The position numbers and the translations under genes were made by a program. Shown here in pieces: positions 63,329 through 64,000 of a stretch of DNA of 64,000 bases (positions are counted from its first letter, which is position 1; the number at the start of each line of letters is the position of its first letter). This stretch comes from Mangifera indica (Eukaryota > Streptophyta > Magnoliopsida > Sapindales > Anacardiaceae): NCBI RefSeq assembly GCF_011075055.1, contig NC_058145.1, positions 8,961,228 to 9,025,227 on the forward strand, given 5' to 3'. The notes beneath the pieces were generated by a model that made no database searches, had not been told where the DNA came from, and saw only the letters and a list, made by a program, of their open reading frames with translations.

Positions 63329-63960
63329 ATATCAAGTTCAGTGGACTATTAGTATACTTATTTCTGCTACGATAGTTATATCGGGACTTAGGTAGAAATG
63401 AGTTTTCATTCAAGATTAATGGGGTTGATGTGAGATTCAACTCATTCGAGTTTGCTCTCATGACTGGTTAACCATTCAGTCAGATCATTACACTTTCATC
63501 ATATATTCCACGCAGATCCAAAGATAGGATTCGAGATACTACTTTCAAGGATGTCAAAAGGTATAGTATCATAATTTAGAGCGTGTTTTCCCGACTAGAC
63601 CATAGGAGGATGACGATATCAATGTCGTCAAAATGGCCTTGTTGTATTGTTTGAATATGATGTTACTAGGGACTGAGCAATGAAAGAAGGTAGTTGTAAA
63701 GTATCTATAGTTGGTTGATCACTTGGATAAGTTTAATTCCTACCCGTGAGCTGTTTCGGAATGAAAAATAACAGTCGAATCAATATCCCAAGCGAGTAAC
63801 AAGATCTGGTCTGGTTAAATGCTTGACAAGCATAAATATGACATCTATGGATTCCCTCTTGCATTCTAGGTAAGTGAATATTTATTGATTATATATATTG
63901 ATTGACAAGGAAAAAAATTAATTGAATTTAACTATTAATGTTCATATTGCAGTATTGGAT
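63329..63960 (+). pseudogene. DUF1985-type (Ulp1/MULE-associated) coding remnant
   Basis: Broken reading frames encode pieces such as GRNEFSFKINGVDVRFNSFE, FALMTG, SYIPRRSKDRIRDTTFKDVK and LDKHKYDIYGFPLAF. They are separated by stops. This pattern (GVDVRF, EFAL-TG, YIPRRS, Y-IYGFPLAF) resembles the plant DUF1985 domain, which sits in Ulp1-protease-carrying Mutator-like elements. A donor-like CTAG/GTAAGTG follows at 63870. The remnant probably runs past the window end, and its 5' part lies left of the MITE. Family call by memory of motifs only. Confidence 0.5.
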
Positions 63961-64000
63961 ATATGAGACGATTAACACCTTGTACAATTAGGTGGATTTG

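Overview
The window is nuclear DNA of a flowering plant, most likely a rosid-type dicot. Genes are split by many short GT-AG introns, exons stand out from AT-rich introns and spacers, and the spacers hold plant-type LTR retrotransposons, MITEs and Mutator-like elements. All eight host genes I can build belong to conserved plant families, and exon phases agree across every junction reported. I found no bacterial-style operon, CRISPR array, confident tRNA/rRNA gene or new multi-gene system. The novelty is in repeats and gene structure.

Layout. 1-7188 (+): 3' part of a NUP214-type FG nucleoporin gene, cut by the window edge. 7760-10368 (-): RHIP1-like membrane/coiled-coil protein, tail to tail with NUP214. 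10369-18700: repeat-rich spacer with a Mutator-like MITE nested in another inverted-repeat element, a 5'-truncated copia retrotransposon, a small foldback MITE and a 20-bp tandem repeat. 18702-26155 (+): four-pass, AGTRAP-like membrane protein whose last intron carries a degenerate 3.9-kb copia element. 28098-29207 (+): single-exon zinc-ribbon/RING-H2 E3 ligase. 31067-34317 (-): cytosolic pyruvate kinase. 36809-37714: non-autonomous Mutator-like element with a 9-bp target duplication. 39177-46931 (-): 16-exon glucosidase II beta subunit (PSL4/PRKCSH type) ending in HDEL. 50934-53634 (+): plastid-type NusB-domain protein. 56843-60467 (-): YTH-domain m6A reader of the ECT family, with a GC-AG intron. 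61075-62660: tandem array of about 59-bp monomers with a five-monomer higher-order period. 62750-64000: degenerate DUF1985-type (Ulp1/MULE-associated) sequence split by a 402-bp hAT-like MITE.

The genes do not form one pathway: nuclear pore transport, ER glycoprotein quality control, glycolysis, plastid transcription, ubiquitination and m6A reading are all present. From memory, their order recalls Arabidopsis segments around At1g55500-At1g55540, At4g26370-At4g26410 and At5g56340-At5g56360. This suggests the window keeps an ancestral order split among duplicated Arabidopsis blocks.
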